DNA from: UBA1724 sp016302315
GTDB lineage: Bacteria > Verrucomicrobiota > Lentisphaeria > Oligosphaerales > Oligosphaeraceae
Reading direction: 5' to 3'
Length of the DNA: 41,557 bases
Assembly: GCA_016302315.1 (NCBI GenBank)
Contig: JAEDNW010000003.1
Coordinates: 1 to 41,557 of the forward strand
Shown one piece after another: positions 8,956 to 16,534 of the stretch. The notes under the pieces were generated by a model. It saw nothing but the letters and a program-made list of their open reading frames with translations, made no database searches and was not told where the DNA came from. The translations under genes were made by a program, and so were the position numbers. Position 1 is the first letter of the stretch. The number at the start of each line of letters is the position of its first letter.

Positions 8956-9960
8956 TTATTCCATCACCTGGAGTTTCACCGGCTTATAGATGCCGCCGGC
9001 GCCGGTCACATCCTGGACCCGGACGGTGATCTGGTTGGGTTCGCCCCAGCGGATCAGGTCCGTCACATCCAGGGAGAAGGGGACATTCCAGCCCATGGGG
9101 CCCATATCGTGGTCTCCCACATACTGTCCGTTGAGCCAGACCCAGGCGCTTTCATCCACGCTGTCGAAGCGGAGTTCCGCCGCATGGCAGACTGCAGGCT
9201 TTGCCGGGGCGTCGAAGGTGATCCGATACCAGGCGATGCCATCATAGGTGACGCCGAAGGACTCCCAGGTCTTGCCGATGCCCAGGGTCTTCCACCCGGC
9301 GTCATTGAACTCCGCCTCATAGGGCTTTTCCGTGGCATGGAGATTTCCCAGGGGATCGGTGGAGAATGCCCAGCCTTCCAGAGGCAGGGGATACTCCGCC
9401 GTCATCACCACCTCGTGATCCCAGTCCGGCCGGTCCTTCAGCAGGGCCACATTCCGGTGGAAGGGCCAGGAAGCCCTCACCAGCAGCTGGCGGATCTGGT
9501 CATCCTTCTCCGTCTTCAGCAGCTCCTCGCTGCTCTTCCGCAGGGCCTCCGAGGGATTCTCCAGGGCCACGAAGGCCTGCACCGCCAGGCGGCGCACCGT
9601 CAGATCCTGGCTTCCCAGACTCTCCCGCAGGGTCTCCTCATCCAACTTTCCGCCCCGGATATTCCAGAGGGCCAGGAAGGCCCGCTCCCGGAGGGAAGCC
9701 TGGGCATGCTCCCTCATGATTTTCCGCAGGAGAGGCACCGCCGAATCCCCCTGCTGAACCATCAGCCGCAACAGGGTTCCCTGAAGCACCGGATCCTCCT
9801 CCGTTTCCAGACGGGAGGCCAGTTCCTGGGAAGAAAGGGCCCCTTTCGCCCCTGCCTCCCGCAATTCCTGGCGGCGCTGGGCAAGGGATTCCCCGGGGAC
9901 ATCTCCGGCCCAGGCCAGAGACACCACCACGGCTAGCATCATCAGAATTGTCTTTTTCAT
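8956..9960 (-). CDS. Exported HEAT-repeat plus galactose-binding-like protein
   Basis: 334 residues. A signal peptide (MKKTILMMLAVVVSLAWAG) is followed by HEAT-like helical repeats (about 30-165: DPVLQGTLLRLM, RERAFLALWNI, VRRLAVQAFVALE). A C-terminal beta-sandwich like the sugar-binding domain of GH2 enzymes follows (about 190-334: GIAWYRITFDAP, RFDSVDESAWVWLNGQYVG, FSLDVTDLIRWGEPNQITVRV). No catalytic domain is visible. The start at 9960 is supported by GGAG seven bases upstream; longer in-frame starts add unlikely Arg/Pro-rich sequence. It lies 176 bases upstream of the LamG/barrel gene on the same strand and probably works with it, for example as a binding or scaffold protein. Confidence 0.8.
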   Translation of the reverse strand: MKKTILMMLAVVVSLAWAGDVPGESLAQRRQELREAGAKGALSSQELASRLETEEDPVLQGTLLRLMVQQGDSAVPLLRKIMREHAQASLRERAFLALWNIRGGKLDEETLRESLGSQDLTVRRLAVQAFVALENPSEALRKSSEELLKTEKDDQIRQLLVRASWPFHRNVALLKDRPDWDHEVVMTAEYPLPLEGWAFSTDPLGNLHATEKPYEAEFNDAGWKTLGIGKTWESFGVTYDGIAWYRITFDAPAKPAVCHAAELRFDSVDESAWVWLNGQYVGDHDMGPMGWNVPFSLDVTDLIRWGEPNQITVRVQDVTGAGGIYKPVKLQVME

Positions 9961-10027
9961 TCCGGCACTCCTTCCCGGCAGGAAGGCTTGTCTTCTCCAC
10001 CGGGTTCTTCTTCCTTTGGCGTCAGGG

Positions 10028-10057
10028 CCTCCCCGAAACCCCCGTTTTCCGGGGAGG
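10028..10057 (-). other. GC-rich hairpin after the acyl-CoA dehydrogenase gene
   Basis: CCTCCCCG and CGGGGAGG form a perfect 8-bp stem, and the loop contains an AAAC/GTTT pair. It lies 25 bases beyond the stop at 10082. There is no U-run, so it is only a possible terminator or RNA-stabilising element. Confidence 0.45.
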
Positions 10058-10081
10058 AGGCGAGAGGGGAACGGCGCTGGG

Positions 10082-11791
10082 CTACAGATCCAGGACGGCG
10101 GCATCCGGGAGCTTCTCTCCCTGGACGGTCAGCCAGTGCATCTGGAACTCGGGCAGATACTCCCGGAGGAATTCCCGGCCCAGGGTCAGGCGGCCGGGTT
10201 CGTGGCGGGTCTCCTCCAGCAGGAGCAGGCCCACGAAGAGAATTGTCTCCATGCGCACCACGGCATAGGCCATCTGGTCGAAGAACCGGGTGTCGTCATG
10301 ATGACCATCCACGATGGCGATGGCCTCGTCCACCCGGGGACGCAGTTCCTGGATTTTATCCCGGAGGGCGGCGGCCTCCCCTTCCAGAGGAACGGCGCAG
10401 AGTTCGTCCATGCGTCCCTTCAGGGTGCGCTTCTTCACGCCGGCGATGGCGGCCACAATCTGGAGCTGGGTAGTTCCCTCGTAGATGTTGGTGATGCGGG
10501 CATCCCGGTAGTAGCGCTCCGCCAGATGATCCCGCATATATCCCTTGCCGCCATGAACCTGGATGCCATCGTAGGCCACCCGGTTGGCCATCTCGGTGTT
10601 GAAGGCCTTGGCCATGGGCGTGAGGGCGTCCGCCAGACGGCCATACTCCTTCGCCTGGGCCCGCTCCTCATCGGTGGCCTCGCCCCGGCGCACCCGCTCC
10701 TCCAGGGCATCCCGGAGATCCACGGCCTTGCTGGTCTCATAGAGGAGACTCCGCCCCGCCAGAACCGCCGTCCGCATCTGCACCAGGAGGGCATTCACGG
10801 CGCCGATCTGGTCGATGGACTTTCCGAACTGGTGGCGCCGGGCGGCATATTCCCGGGCGCAGCGGTAGGCGGCCTCCCCGATGCCCACGGCCTGGGAGGC
10901 GATGGCCAGACGGGCCCCGTTCATCAGGCTCATGACATAGCGGATCAGCCCCATGCGGCGGCTTCCCACCAGTTCGGCGGGCACGTGGTCGAAGGTGAGC
11001 TCGCAGGTGGGGGAGCCATGGAGGCCCAGTTTGTCCTCAATGCCGCTGATCTTCAGCTGAGGGCAGGCCTCCACCAGGAACATGGAGAGACCACGGCCGT
11101 CGGTGGTGCCGGGTTCGCTGCGGGCCAGCACCAGAAGGGCCTTGGCCCGGCCGTTGGTGATAAAGCGCTTCTTGCCATCCAGATACCACTTCCCCGTCTC
11201 GGGATCCTGGGTGGCCTTGGTCTGGACGCTCTGGAGATCGCTGCCCGCCTCGGGCTCCGTCAGGGCCATGGCCCCGTCCACGTCGCCGGTGGCAAAGCGG
11301 GGAAGCATCCGGTCCTTCTGCTCCTCGCTGCCGAAGCGATGGAGGGTCTCCGCAATGGACTGGAGACCGAAGAGATTCTGGAGGGAGGCATCCGCCCGGG
11401 AGACCATCTCGGTCATCATGGTGTAGATGGTGGTGGGCAGATTCAGCCCCTGGTAGCGCCGGGGAAGGGTCACCCCGTCCAGATGATGTTCCCGGATGGC
11501 GGCCAGATTCTCCTGGGTGCCATGGGGATAATCCACCTTGCCTCCCGCCAGGTGGACATTGTCCCGGTCCACCTGCGTCGCCCTGGGGGCGAAAATCTCG
11601 CCGGACAGCTCACCCACCTCCACCAGACGTTCCCGGGCCTGCTGCTGCGCCTCCTCCAGAGAGGCAGGGGCACCGGGGAAGGCCGTTCCCTGGGTGAAGC
11701 CATCCTCCCGGAGGGCGTAGACCCGGGAGAGATCCGTGTGGGCGAGATGGAATTGCAGATCCTTGTTGTCCAGGAAGAAGTTTTCGCTCAT
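10082..11791 (-). CDS. Acyl-CoA dehydrogenase, long DmdC/AcdA-type
   Basis: 569 residues. This is an FAD-dependent acyl-CoA dehydrogenase, introducing a 2,3-double bond into an acyl-CoA and passing electrons to ETF. Visible signatures are the FAD/substrate motif MALTEPEAGSDL, FITNG, the ACAD signature GARLAIASQAVGIGEAAY...AARRHQFG, QVHGGKGYMRDH and IYEGTTQLQ with the expected catalytic Glu. The length of about 570-600 residues and the extra N-terminal and C-terminal segments are typical of the branch that includes 3-methylmercaptopropionyl-CoA dehydrogenase (DmdC). The substrate cannot be assigned. I chose the ATG at 11791 because MSENFFLDNKDL begins the conserved region; no ribosome site is visible. 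It stands alone, with no ETF or thiolase genes nearby. Confidence 0.9.
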   Translation of the reverse strand: MSENFFLDNKDLQFHLAHTDLSRVYALREDGFTQGTAFPGAPASLEEAQQQARERLVEVGELSGEIFAPRATQVDRDNVHLAGGKVDYPHGTQENLAAIREHHLDGVTLPRRYQGLNLPTTIYTMMTEMVSRADASLQNLFGLQSIAETLHRFGSEEQKDRMLPRFATGDVDGAMALTEPEAGSDLQSVQTKATQDPETGKWYLDGKKRFITNGRAKALLVLARSEPGTTDGRGLSMFLVEACPQLKISGIEDKLGLHGSPTCELTFDHVPAELVGSRRMGLIRYVMSLMNGARLAIASQAVGIGEAAYRCAREYAARRHQFGKSIDQIGAVNALLVQMRTAVLAGRSLLYETSKAVDLRDALEERVRRGEATDEERAQAKEYGRLADALTPMAKAFNTEMANRVAYDGIQVHGGKGYMRDHLAERYYRDARITNIYEGTTQLQIVAAIAGVKKRTLKGRMDELCAVPLEGEAAALRDKIQELRPRVDEAIAIVDGHHDDTRFFDQMAYAVVRMETILFVGLLLLEETRHEPGRLTLGREFLREYLPEFQMHWLTVQGEKLPDAAVLDL

Positions 11792-11826
11792 GTCCAAGAG
11801 GGGGGTTGGGGAAGAATGGCCGGCAA

Positions 11827-11987
11827 CCGGCACAAAAAAAGGGGGATGGGGCGAGGAGACCGGAGGGGACGCTCCGCCGGTTTTCCTGGGTTCCCGACAG
11901 TGGAGGAATAATGTAACCTGTTCCCTGTCCCCTCGCCTGGAATCTTCCTGTGGGTTTCCCCGGGTTTCCGGCACAAAAAAGGGCGGG
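11827..11987. repeat. Dispersed intergenic repeat, degenerate copy plus full copy A
   Basis: Full copy A is 11925-11987 and matches 15871-15935 at about 60 of 65 aligned positions, with two single-base indels. Partial motifs lie just before it: CCGGCACA7GGGGG at 11827-11845 and GGTTTTCCTGGGTTCCC near 11879-11895. The core is GGTTT(T)CCCCGGGTTTCCGGCAC followed by an A-run and GGGCGGG. It does not appear to code for protein. Confidence 0.8.
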
Positions 11988-11990
11988 GGC

Positions 11991-12030
11991 GAAGAAGAAA
12001 AAGGCACGTAATCCCGAGGGGTTACGTGCC
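11991..12030 (-). terminator. Intrinsic terminator of the CsgG/FlgT-like gene
   Basis: GGCACGTAA and TTACGTGCC form a perfect 9-bp stem with a 10-base loop. In minus-strand sense it is followed by TTTTTCTTCTTC. It lies 38 bases after the stop of the gene ending at 12068. Confidence 0.85.
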
Positions 12031-12067
12031 AGGATAGTCCCCTGCGGGGGGGAAGGGAGACAAAGAA

Positions 12068-12877
12068 TCAGGGCCTGACCACGTCTTCCTTCTGGATGTC
12101 GTGGTCTTCCGCGGAGGGAACGCAGGCCACGAAGGCAGCTTTCACCTCGGTGACCTGCAAGAGCCCAATCAGCGTCTCATCCGTCTCAAACTCCCCGTCC
12201 CCCAGGTCAATTTCCTCCTGACGGTAGACTTTGAGCACATCGCCGACCTTCACCTTGTCCCCCGGAATCTTCACCAGGATTCTTCCCGGGGACACCTTGA
12301 TCACCGTTCCCTCCACGGCGGCGGGACGGAACTTTTCGGGGAGCCTCTCCGTGAATTTCTCCACCATCAAGGTAACGCAAGCCTCAATGGCCTCGGGAAT
12401 CGTGTCCGACACCACAGGGGTGTCCTGCTCTACGGAGACAATGCGGGCACCGGTGCGGGCATCCAGGGCATTCAGCCGGGTCTTCATCTGGTAGACCCGC
12501 TTCTTTTGCTCTCCCATGACAAAGCGGCATTCCGACACCGCCATCTGGATGTAGTAGCGGGGAGCCACCATGTCCGCCGACTCGCCGTCCGGCGCCATTC
12601 CTCCCAGCAGTTCCGCCTTTTCCGAGGACTTGATGGCATCCACCATTTCCGCCTCGTCCAGCACCTGGAAGCCACGGTCCAGGAGTTTCTGGCGCAGCTT
12701 CTCAATCATGTCCATTCTGTCCGACGCCCGGAGATTTCCGCTGTTGTCCAGAATCTTATCCTTCTGCAGGGAGAGCATGAGCTGCTGACCTTCCTGTCCC
12801 TCCTGGGCGGGATAGAAGGCGGCAAGGCTCACCCATGCCAGGATGAGAAAGATTTTCCTCCAAAGAGATTTTGTCAT
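12068..12877 (-). CDS. Exported CsgG/FlgT-like protein
   Basis: 269 residues, starting MTKSLWRKIFLILAWVSLAAFYP with a signal peptide. I prefer the ATG at 12877: it has GAGAGGA about eight bases upstream, while a TTG seven codons earlier has none. The middle part (LRQKLLDRGFQVLDEAEM, then YYIQMAVSECRF, then LNALDARTGARIVSVEQ) resembles the nucleotide-fold domain of CsgG/LpoB-type secretion and lipoprotein families. The C-terminal part (GTVIKVSPGRILVKIPGDKVKVGDVLKVYR...IGLLQVTEVKAAFVACV) resembles the FlgT C-terminal beta domain. It has no lipobox. It follows the PEGA-like gene after 60 bases and has its own terminator, so it ends a transcription unit. Function unknown; an envelope role is likely. 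Confidence 0.75.
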   Translation of the reverse strand: MTKSLWRKIFLILAWVSLAAFYPAQEGQEGQQLMLSLQKDKILDNSGNLRASDRMDMIEKLRQKLLDRGFQVLDEAEMVDAIKSSEKAELLGGMAPDGESADMVAPRYYIQMAVSECRFVMGEQKKRVYQMKTRLNALDARTGARIVSVEQDTPVVSDTIPEAIEACVTLMVEKFTERLPEKFRPAAVEGTVIKVSPGRILVKIPGDKVKVGDVLKVYRQEEIDLGDGEFETDETLIGLLQVTEVKAAFVACVPSAEDHDIQKEDVVRP

Positions 12878-12937
12878 GGTCGTTTTCCTCTCTATCAATG
12901 TGCGTGTGTGTGATTGTTCGTCAGGTTTTTCTCCGGG

Positions 12938-13972
12938 TTACTGGGCCTCTTCGGGGGAGAGGACAATCTTGATGGTGCCATTCTTGCCCACCTTCCGCAG
13001 CGCCGTGCCCTTTTGGGCGTAGCCGTCCAACTCCACACAGAACAGATGCTTCCCCTTCAGCAGAGAGAATTCCGAATCTGTCATCTGCTCAACGCCATCC
13101 ACCGTAAGGGTAGCCGCATCGGCATTGAACTCCTGATCTCCCTTGCGGGAAGAGACCAGCTTCACCGTCACTTTGGAGACGAAGAAATCATTGATGCGCT
13201 GGGCGGTCTCCCGGAGGCACTCCTCCACCAGCTCCACCAGGACGCCGTCGCCCTGTCCCTGGGTGGAGGTGACATCCCCGCTGGTGATGCTTTTATCCTT
13301 GGTGATATTTCCGGCGGTGATCATCTTGCCGCTCATGTCCTGCACCTGGAAGGTGAGTTTCTGCCGGTATTTGTGACGGGTGATATGGGTTCCGGCCACA
13401 TAGCCATCCGTCTTCTCCTCGTGAGGATTGTCGAAGACCAGCTTCAGGAAATAAGTTCCGCTGGCCAGATCCACCGGCTTGTCTCCCACAAAGGCTTCCT
13501 GCATCAGCGTCTCCGTGTCCATGCGGTGGAAGAACTCCAGGCAATCCGGATCGAAGCATTCTCCCGCGAAGCCGGAGAACTTATCCAAGGCCAGAAGAAT
13601 CTGGGAGCCAAAGCGGGTTCCCTGCAGCTTTGCCATCACCCCCTCCATATGTTTCTTCTGCGCCCGGAAAGTTTCCATGGCAATCCCATTGCGGACCTCC
13701 ATTCCCTGGCGGGCGCGCGCCATGTTCTCCTCGATCATGGCCAGGGCCTTGACCGGAGAAGCGGAGGCAATCTGCTCTTCCGTCCAGGCGGGTTCCGTTG
13801 TAAAGCTGGGAATCTGTGGCATATCCACGGCATTCATGGCCCGGGTTCCCGCCGTCTCCACACTCGCCAGAAGCAGGGTGATTTTCTGGACAGAGAACTC
13901 CTGGGTCTGCCCCCACAGGAACGTCACCAGGGAAAATGCCGCAAAGAAAAACAGACGTGATAAATGTTTCAT
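12938..13972 (-). CDS. Exported protein with C-terminal PEGA-like domain
   Basis: 344 residues, starting MKHLSRLFFFAAFSLVTFLWGQTQEF with a signal peptide; GAGG six bases upstream supports this ATG. The middle is mixed alpha/beta: helical 60-130, then TYFLKLVFDNPHEEKTDGYV, KLTFQVQDMSGKMITAGN, and a helix LVELVEECLRETAQRINDFF. The pattern of a beta strand, a degradable loop and a long amphipathic helix recalls LpoB/CsgG-like folds. The last 50 residues (ATLTVDG..., SLLKGKHLFCVELDGYAQKGTAL, GTIKIVLSPEEAQ) look like a PEGA domain. No family can be named with certainty. It lies upstream of the CsgG/FlgT-like gene and downstream of the paralogous lipoprotein-type genes. Confidence 0.7.
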   Translation of the reverse strand: MKHLSRLFFFAAFSLVTFLWGQTQEFSVQKITLLLASVETAGTRAMNAVDMPQIPSFTTEPAWTEEQIASASPVKALAMIEENMARARQGMEVRNGIAMETFRAQKKHMEGVMAKLQGTRFGSQILLALDKFSGFAGECFDPDCLEFFHRMDTETLMQEAFVGDKPVDLASGTYFLKLVFDNPHEEKTDGYVAGTHITRHKYRQKLTFQVQDMSGKMITAGNITKDKSITSGDVTSTQGQGDGVLVELVEECLRETAQRINDFFVSKVTVKLVSSRKGDQEFNADAATLTVDGVEQMTDSEFSLLKGKHLFCVELDGYAQKGTALRKVGKNGTIKIVLSPEEAQ

Positions 13973-14195
13973 AGACAACCTCAATGTCTCTGAAAACCAT
14001 CGAAAGACTTCTTCCCCCCAAAGGGGCGACTGCCGGGCACGGGAAGACATCTGCCTGTCCCGTCTCCCCGACAATCGCCCCCCCTCCCGCCTCAGGGACT
14101 CCTAGAGGGAAGCGATGCAGCCAGATTCTCCTGCACCGCCTCCTCTTCGGAATCCCCAAGGGGGAAGGGGGACCTTCTGTGGGGACACCCCCCTC

Positions 14196-14912
14196 CTAGA
14201 AACCGAAGGGCAGCTTCACAGGCAGTTCCACGGGCAGCTTCACAGGCAGTCCGGGAATGGCGGAATCCGCCTTTTCTTCAGCCTCAGCCTCTTCGGCGCA
14301 GTCCTCGGCAGCGGTGGATCCCTCTTCCCCGTTGAAGGGGATGGACTCCCAGCGGCCAGCCACTTCCTTGGTCTTCGTCACGAGCCCCACGGTTCCATCG
14401 GGCAGGACGACGGCTTCCTTCACTTCCTTGGTGTAGGGCTGCTTGTAGATCAGCTTGTGCTCCAGCTTCTCCATGGGCACCAGAGCGCCATCGGGAGTCT
14501 GCTCGTAGATGCCAGTCTTGATCTCATCCACGCCCACCACGGTGACGGGATAGCCGAAGATCTCGCATTCCACATTGCCATCGCTCCAGTTGGAGTAGAC
14601 ATTCTTCACCACAAAGATGTCCTCGCACTGATTCTCGATGATGAACTGGGCCACGGCGTCTTCCTTGGCCGCCTCTTCCGTGTCCTTGATGCCGCCCTTG
14701 GCGCTGAGAATCTTGCTGGAATCCACAGTGTACAGGGGACGATAGGAACTCACGGGACCGTGGGCCCAGGTGGTGGGAGCCACAGGGGTGGCGGCAGTGG
14801 AGACGTAGCTGTCGGTGATGACCGGGACAACCTTCTTGGGTTTCTGGAGGTTCTGGCAGCTGCACAACACAACGGCCACGGCCGCCAGAGAGAGGGCAAA
14901 CAACTTCTTCAT
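14196..14912 (-). CDS. Putative lipoprotein, paralogue of the next gene
   Basis: 238 residues. The signal peptide MKKLFALSLAAVAVVLCSCQN ends in an acceptable lipobox (LCSC, lipidated Cys19). A conserved TTWAHGPVSSYRP block follows, then a helix (AAKEDAVAQFIIENQ), CEDIFVVKNVYSNW and EIFGYPVTVVGVDEIKTGIYEQ. This helix-strand-strand order ending in GYPV resembles small TRL-like/DUF6567-type lipoproteins, but that is only a pattern match. The C-terminus is acidic (EEAEAEEKA) and ends in tandem PVKL/PVEL repeats encoded by 12-base units (14209-14244). AAGGA upstream supports the start. It is clearly related to the 15040-15642 product through the middle 120 residues. Function unknown. Confidence 0.8.
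   Translation of the reverse strand: MKKLFALSLAAVAVVLCSCQNLQKPKKVVPVITDSYVSTAATPVAPTTWAHGPVSSYRPLYTVDSSKILSAKGGIKDTEEAAKEDAVAQFIIENQCEDIFVVKNVYSNWSDGNVECEIFGYPVTVVGVDEIKTGIYEQTPDGALVPMEKLEHKLIYKQPYTKEVKEAVVLPDGTVGLVTKTKEVAGRWESIPFNGEEGSTAAEDCAEEAEAEEKADSAIPGLPVKLPVELPVKLPFGF
14209..14244 (-). repeat. Three tandem 12-base coding repeats in the lipoprotein C-terminus
   Basis: Units GGCAGCTTCACA, GGCAGTTCCACG and GGCAGCTTCACA (plus-strand sense) encode alternating Pro-Val-Lys-Leu and Pro-Val-Glu-Leu. A partial unit follows. Slippage would change the length without a frameshift. Confidence 0.75.
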
Positions 14913-15039
14913 AAGAAAAATTCCTTAAACTTTGTTTTCCAGTTGGTTTTGAGGAAAGATCTCCGGGCTCCCTCTCCTCCTGGGAGACAGGGTTCTGCCT
15001 CCGGGCAATGAGAGGAAATCCCCAGAGCAGGCCTGGCCC

Positions 15040-15642
15040 TTATTCGCCGAAGGGGGTGTATTCCCAGCTGGCGGGAACAGGAACCTTTTCCGGGACGATG
15101 ACCTTGCACTCCTTGCCATCCGCATCCTTGGCCGTCAGAACCTTGTCCACGGTCTTGATGTAGGGCTGCTTGTAGACCAGCTTGTGCTCCAGCTTCTCCA
15201 TGGGCTTCACAGAGCCATCGGGAGCCTGCTCGTAGATGCCGGTCTTGATTTCGTCCACACCCACCACGGTGACGGGATAGCCGAAGACCTCGCCATCATA
15301 CCGCTCGTTGCTCCAGCGGGTGACGATCTTCTTCACCACGAAGATGTCCTCGCACTGATTGTCCATCAGGAACGCGGAGATCGCGGCTTTCTCCGCAGCC
15401 TCCTTGCTGGTGGCGCCGGTGGCCTTGGCGCTGAGGATCTGGGTGGCATCCACAGAGTAGATGGGACGGTAGGAGCTCACAGGACCGTGGGCCCAGGTGG
15501 TGGGAGCCGTCTCCACGGCAGCGGGGGAGACGGTGCGGTTGGTGATCACCGGGGCGGCAGGGCGGCCCTTTTGCAGATTCTGGTAGCTGCACATCACGGC
15601 GGCAAGCGCCGCCACCAGAGAGAAGACAAACGATTTCTTCAT
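15040..15642 (-). CDS. Exported paralogue of the lipoprotein, lipobox Cys replaced by Tyr
   Basis: 200 residues, with signal peptide MKKSFVFSLVAALAAVMCSYQN. It aligns closely with the downstream neighbour: TTWAHGPVSSYRP, QCEDIFVVK, GEVFGYPVTVVGVDEIKTGIYEQ.PDG and PMEKLEHKL.YKQPY. At the residue that should be lipidated, the neighbour has Cys (TGC) and this protein has Tyr (TAC). The remaining MC pair is a poor lipobox because Met is at -1. It is therefore probably secreted or held in the membrane by an uncleaved signal. It lacks the acidic, repeat-bearing tail and ends instead in KVPVPASWEYTPFGE. No ribosome site is visible before the ATG. The 128-base gap to the paralogue shows no clear terminator. 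Confidence 0.8.
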   Translation of the reverse strand: MKKSFVFSLVAALAAVMCSYQNLQKGRPAAPVITNRTVSPAAVETAPTTWAHGPVSSYRPIYSVDATQILSAKATGATSKEAAEKAAISAFLMDNQCEDIFVVKKIVTRWSNERYDGEVFGYPVTVVGVDEIKTGIYEQAPDGSVKPMEKLEHKLVYKQPYIKTVDKVLTAKDADGKECKVIVPEKVPVPASWEYTPFGE

Positions 15643-15870
15643 GGTTGTTGTGGTTGGGGTTCTAACGGGTAAGTAAGGAAGGAAACATGACGCAGTCCAG
15701 GGCGGCCCTGTTTTGGCAGGAAAACGCCCACAACTTCGTCACATACATATTCGGGGGGGGAGGGGGGGGGTATCTGTCACGTTTTTTGCGAAATTTTGAA
15801 TTTTTTTCCCGAATTCTGCCCATTTTTCTTCTCCCCTCTCCCCTTTCGCCCTCCCCTCTCCCTTTTTTTT

Positions 15871-15935
15871 CTGTCCCCCCGCCTGGAATCCTCCTGTCGG
15901 TTTTCCCCGGGTTTCCGGCACAAAAAAAGGGCGGG
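15871..15935. repeat. Dispersed intergenic repeat, copy B
   Basis: Bases 15871-15935 match 11925-11987 at about 60 of 65 positions. Differences are three substitutions and one extra base in each of a T-run and the A-run. Its A-run and GGGCGGG end form part of the hsp20 terminator on the minus strand. Confidence 0.85.
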
Positions 15936-15967
15936 AGAGATGTCTGTGGGGACATCCACTCCCGCCC
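15922..15967 (-). terminator. Intrinsic terminator of the hsp20 operon
   Basis: GGGCGGGAG (15929-15937) pairs with CTCCCGCCC (15959-15967). Inside it GATGTC pairs with GACATC around TGTGGG. In minus-strand sense the stem is followed by seven T and GTG. It lies 47 bases past the stop at 16015. Confidence 0.9.
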
Positions 15968-16014
15968 TGGGGCGTTCGGCCGTTTTCTCTAGGAGAGGAA
16001 ACGGCCGGTGGGGA

Positions 16015-16452
16015 TTAGCCGATGGTGATCTTTCGCGGGGCGTTCTCCGCTTTTGCCGGCACCCGGAAGGTCAGGACGCCATCGGCCAGAGTCGCCTGGA
16101 TCTTTCCGGCATCCGCATCTTCCGGCAGGGTGAAGAAATACTCCACCTCGTTGCGGTAGGACTCGTCGTCCTCTTCCCCGACGGTCTTGCCCTTGATGGC
16201 AATGCCGCCATTCCGGAATTCCACATCCAGGTTTTCCGCCTTCATGCCCGTGACTTCCGCATGGAGAACGTAGGCGCCGTCCTTGGTTTTCTGGAATCCC
16301 TCCACCCTCCGGGGAACCATCTCGTTGCGGCTGGCGAAGAAGGGCATCACCGGCAGTCCGAAGATTTCAGCGAAGGGATCGAAGGAGCATCCTCTGTCCG
16401 AACGGCAGACCTGCTTTTCCTGATTACCACGATTCACTTTGATTTCGTTCAT
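16015..16452 (-). CDS. Small heat shock protein Hsp20, distal gene
   Basis: 145 residues with an alpha-crystallin domain: YVLHAEVTGMKAENLDVEFRNGGIAIKG in the middle, then YFFTLPEDADAGKIQATLADGVLTFRVPA near the end. It holds unfolding proteins in the cytoplasm as an ATP-independent chaperone. The C-terminus PRKITIG carries the usual IxI-type motif (ITI). The ATG at 16452 has an excellent ribosome site (AGGAGGT, seven bases upstream); upstream in-frame codons are excluded. The N-terminal arm contains DPFAEIFGLP. It forms a two-gene unit with the neighbour 82 bases upstream. Confidence 0.93.
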   Translation of the reverse strand: MNEIKVNRGNQEKQVCRSDRGCSFDPFAEIFGLPVMPFFASRNEMVPRRVEGFQKTKDGAYVLHAEVTGMKAENLDVEFRNGGIAIKGKTVGEEDDESYRNEVEYFFTLPEDADAGKIQATLADGVLTFRVPAKAENAPRKITIG

Positions 16453-16534
16453 TGCGTTACCTCCTAATGGCCCAGCAGGGCCAAATTCTTGCTGGCTGAC
16501 ATTTTCAGGGAAGGGAGAGACACCTCTTCCCGCC

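Larger units (their letters stand above)
15643..16014. other. 372-base intergenic region with G-tract, repeat copy B and terminator
   Basis: No gene is supported; open frames here are low-complexity and change with the strand. It holds an 8G-A-9G tract (15753-15770), a long T/C-rich stretch (15780-15870), repeat copy B (15871-15935) and the hsp20 terminator. Any promoter for the 15642 gene must lie here. In minus sense GTGACA lies upstream of the C-tract and GAATAT or TATGTA downstream of it. Confidence 0.7.

Noticed and set aside
4733..8989. 1418-codon open frame on the plus strand
   Set aside because: It is antisense to the LamG/barrel gene, Gly/His/Gln/Leu-rich with no domain, and has no ribosome site. 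Long antisense frames are expected in GC-rich genes.
10016..11911. 631-codon open frame on the plus strand
   Set aside because: It is antisense to the acyl-CoA dehydrogenase, which has full family signatures.
15687..15992. Short frames on both strands between the paralogue and hsp20
   Set aside because: They cross the G-tract, the repeat and the terminator, and show homopolymer residues (Gly, Pro, Lys/Glu).
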